From an uncultured Armatimonadota bacterium (GTDB lineage: Bacteria; Armatimonadota; Armatimonadia; Armatimonadales; Armatimonadaceae): 6,147 nucleotides of DNA. The DNA is taken from positions 1-6,147 of the forward strand of contig CAIWTR010000467.1 in assembly GCA_903915615.1 (NCBI GenBank). The letters are read 5' to 3'. The notes under the pieces were generated by a model that was given only the letters and a program-made list of their open reading frames with translations, was not told where the DNA came from and did no database searches. This document shows positions 5,167 through 6,147 of the stretch, in pieces. A program made the translations under genes and the position numbers. Within the stretch, counting starts at the first letter, position 1; each line of letters begins with the position of its first letter.

Positions 5167-5934
5167 TTAGCGGTGGAAGACAGGACAGATTTCGGGATTA
5201 TCGATGTAGGTCGCAAGTCCTGACCTTCTGTCATCCACGGGGCGGGAACGATTGGTCCGCATATGGATGGCAAAGGACCGGCGAGGCACGCCGGATATGT
5301 TTGCGGATGAGCCATGAAATGTCAGGCAGTGATGGAAACTAACACCACCCGGAGGAAGCGTTCCAGCAACTTCATCCCACGCCGCGCCATCCGGGAGGTT
5401 GATTCCAGCCTTTAGTTCATCCAGATTCTGACCAAAGAAGTCTCCCTGATTCAGAAATCCCCACTTGTGCGAGCCTTGAAGAAAGACCATCGGCCCCGCA
5501 TCGGCAGTGACATCCGTGAGGGCAACCCACGCCGTAAACAGCTCACTACCATCTTCCCAATCTGACCAGTAATAACGATCCTGGTGCCAGCCGACATTGG
5601 ATGCCAGTGCATTTCCGCTGGGTTTTACGAGGAGCTGCACCCACCATGGTTGAACCCATTCGGCTCCGGTGATGGCGAGGGCCCATTTCCCAAGCGCCGG
5701 GTGCGAAATGAGCTCACGGATGGCCTGACTTGCGAGCTGAGGCTGCTCAATTTTGATGAGAGCATCGGTGCGCTGCGGGTCGCCGTATGCCCCCGCGTGC
5801 TCACAGCCCGTGTCATTGCCGCCGGAACGCAACAGCTCCTGCGCATCAATGGCCCGCCGAATCAACGCGCTGGGGATAACCGGTTCACGCACCAGCGCAA
5901 AGCCATTCGCATCATAAAAGGTTTTGGAATTCAT
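5167..5934 (-). CDS. PhyH-family Fe(II)/2-oxoglutarate-dependent dioxygenase
   Basis: A soluble 255-residue oxygenase of the phytanoyl-CoA dioxygenase (PhyH) family, which hydroxylates an organic substrate using O2 and 2-oxoglutarate. Seen: an N-terminal FYDANGFALVREPVI segment typical of the family; the metal motif H117-x-D119 in GWHQDRYYW; a WVALTDVTADAGPMVFLQGSH block (136-156), where family members have the 'wiALdd.t.enG.l..ipGSH' pattern; the second metal histidine H207 in TFHGSS; and Arg218/Arg219 with Ser220 for 2-oxoglutarate binding, followed by FAIHMRT. The catalytic set is complete, so the enzyme should be active. The substrate cannot be predicted; the family also includes ectoine, phosphonate and secondary-metabolite hydroxylases. 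The start is ATG, with GGTAGG six bases before it, a good ribosome binding site. It is the first gene of a likely two-gene operon with the ureidoglycolate-lyase-like gene, and is divergent from the carbonic-anhydrase-like gene 90 bases away. Length is normal for the family. Confidence 0.9.
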   Translation of the reverse strand: MNSKTFYDANGFALVREPVIPSALIRRAIDAQELLRSGGNDTGCEHAGAYGDPQRTDALIKIEQPQLASQAIRELISHPALGKWALAITGAEWVQPWWVQLLVKPSGNALASNVGWHQDRYYWSDWEDGSELFTAWVALTDVTADAGPMVFLQGSHKWGFLNQGDFFGQNLDELKAGINLPDGAAWDEVAGTLPPGGVSFHHCLTFHGSSANISGVPRRSFAIHMRTNRSRPVDDRRSGLATYIDNPEICPVFHR

Positions 5935-6024
5935 CCTAAACCTACCAATACCCCACCCGGGGAATTACGGCAAACTTTTTGAAATATCACCATCCCAGTG
6001 GCCACCGCTTGATAGAATTTCGAG
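5935..6024. other. Divergent intergenic region between dioxygenase and carbonic-anhydrase-like gene
   Basis: Ninety bases hold the start signals of both genes. On the minus side GGTAGG is the ribosome binding site of the dioxygenase; the best promoter-like pair there (TTGCCG, 17 bases, TATTGG) is weak and would overlap it. On the plus side a TAGAAT box lies at 6013-6018. A GC-rich CCCGGG core at 5957-5962 is too short to call an operator. Confidence 0.4.
6013..6018 (+). promoter_or_regulatory. Candidate -10 box (TAGAAT) of the carbonic-anhydrase-like gene
   Basis: TAGAAT ends six bases before the ATG at 6025, the same distance as the box before the second GTG of the STAS gene. No Shine-Dalgarno sequence is visible before this ATG (only CGAG directly next to it). 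Together this fits a leaderless mRNA. No convincing -35 is present at the usual distance. Confidence 0.4.
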
Positions 6025-6147
6025 ATGCCATTGTCAAAATATCTGGAGACGTTTCCCGTTGTCGGCGCGGATGTCTATATCCACCCAAGCGCTCAAGTCA
6101 TCGGGGATGTCACCATTGGGGATGACTGCTCCATTTGGCCAAATGCG
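6025..6147 (+). CDS. Gamma-class carbonic anhydrase-like protein (hexapeptide repeat), 3' end outside the window
   Basis: Only the first 41 residues are in the window and the frame is open at the right edge. After MPLSKYLETFPVVG the sequence reads VYIHPSAQVIGDVTIGDDCSIWPNA (split here only by description: residues 17-41), with the repeating [IV]-G-D pattern of left-handed beta-helix coils. The order YIHP, AxVIGDVxIG, SIWPxA is characteristic of the gamma carbonic anhydrase group (YrdA/PaaY/CaiE-like). Such proteins form trimers that bind metal through histidines located further along, outside this window, so activity cannot be judged. The ATG at 6025 is the natural start because the family usually begins 10-20 residues before YIHP. 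It is divergent from the dioxygenase gene. Confidence 0.85.
   Translation, partial: MPLSKYLETFPVVGADVYIHPSAQVIGDVTIGDDCSIWPNA

Noticed and set aside
4558..5223. A 221-codon open frame on the plus strand opposite the ureidoglycolate-lyase-like gene
   Set aside because: It has no recognisable protein features, while the minus strand carries clear family blocks across the same bases. It is an antisense shadow that stays open by chance.
5951..5962. CCCCACCCGGGG as an operator for the dioxygenase gene
   Set aside because: Only a 6-base palindrome core with imperfect flanks, which is common by chance in GC-rich DNA.

Overview
The window is bacterial and gene-dense, with mid-range to slightly high GC (estimated by eye). 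Six genes can be supported, plus one broken gene, and both outer genes run off the window. I see no rRNA, tRNA, CRISPR array, insertion sequence or phage gene. The phylum cannot be fixed from this sequence. The TAGAAT box at a fixed distance from two start codons suggests a lineage that uses leaderless transcripts, but this is only a hint.

Layout. (1) 2-337 (+): the end of a small DUF1801-type protein. (2) 340-2395 (-): a likely two-gene operon. A small STAS-domain protein (RsbV/SpoIIAA type) comes first, followed 31 bases later by an NCS2 nucleobase permease. The permease carries an extra C-terminal domain of about 110 residues that looks like a degenerate RsbW-type HATPase. (3) 2396-2562: a divergent intergenic region with candidate promoters for both sides and a GC-rich hairpin ahead of the next gene. 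(4) 2563-4488 (+): a full-length ABC-F ATPase. Its stop codon and the stop of the convergent next gene lie in one hairpin. (5) 4495-5934 (-): a PhyH-family Fe(II)/2-oxoglutarate dioxygenase, followed 27 bases later by a ureidoglycolate-lyase-like gene. That second gene is broken by a single in-frame amber codon; the frame is otherwise open and reads like a good family member on both sides. (6) 6025 to the end (+): the start of a gamma-class carbonic anhydrase-like hexapeptide-repeat protein.

How the genes may work together. The most interesting unit is the STAS plus permease pair. It contains the two halves of a partner-switching module (STAS antagonist and RsbW-like domain), with one half fused to a membrane transporter. 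This could couple nucleobase uptake to a signalling switch, or let the STAS protein gate the carrier. A nucleobase permease and a ureidoglycolate-lyase homologue in one window fit a loose purine/ureide catabolism theme. They are separate transcription units with an unrelated ABC-F gene between them, so that link is weak.
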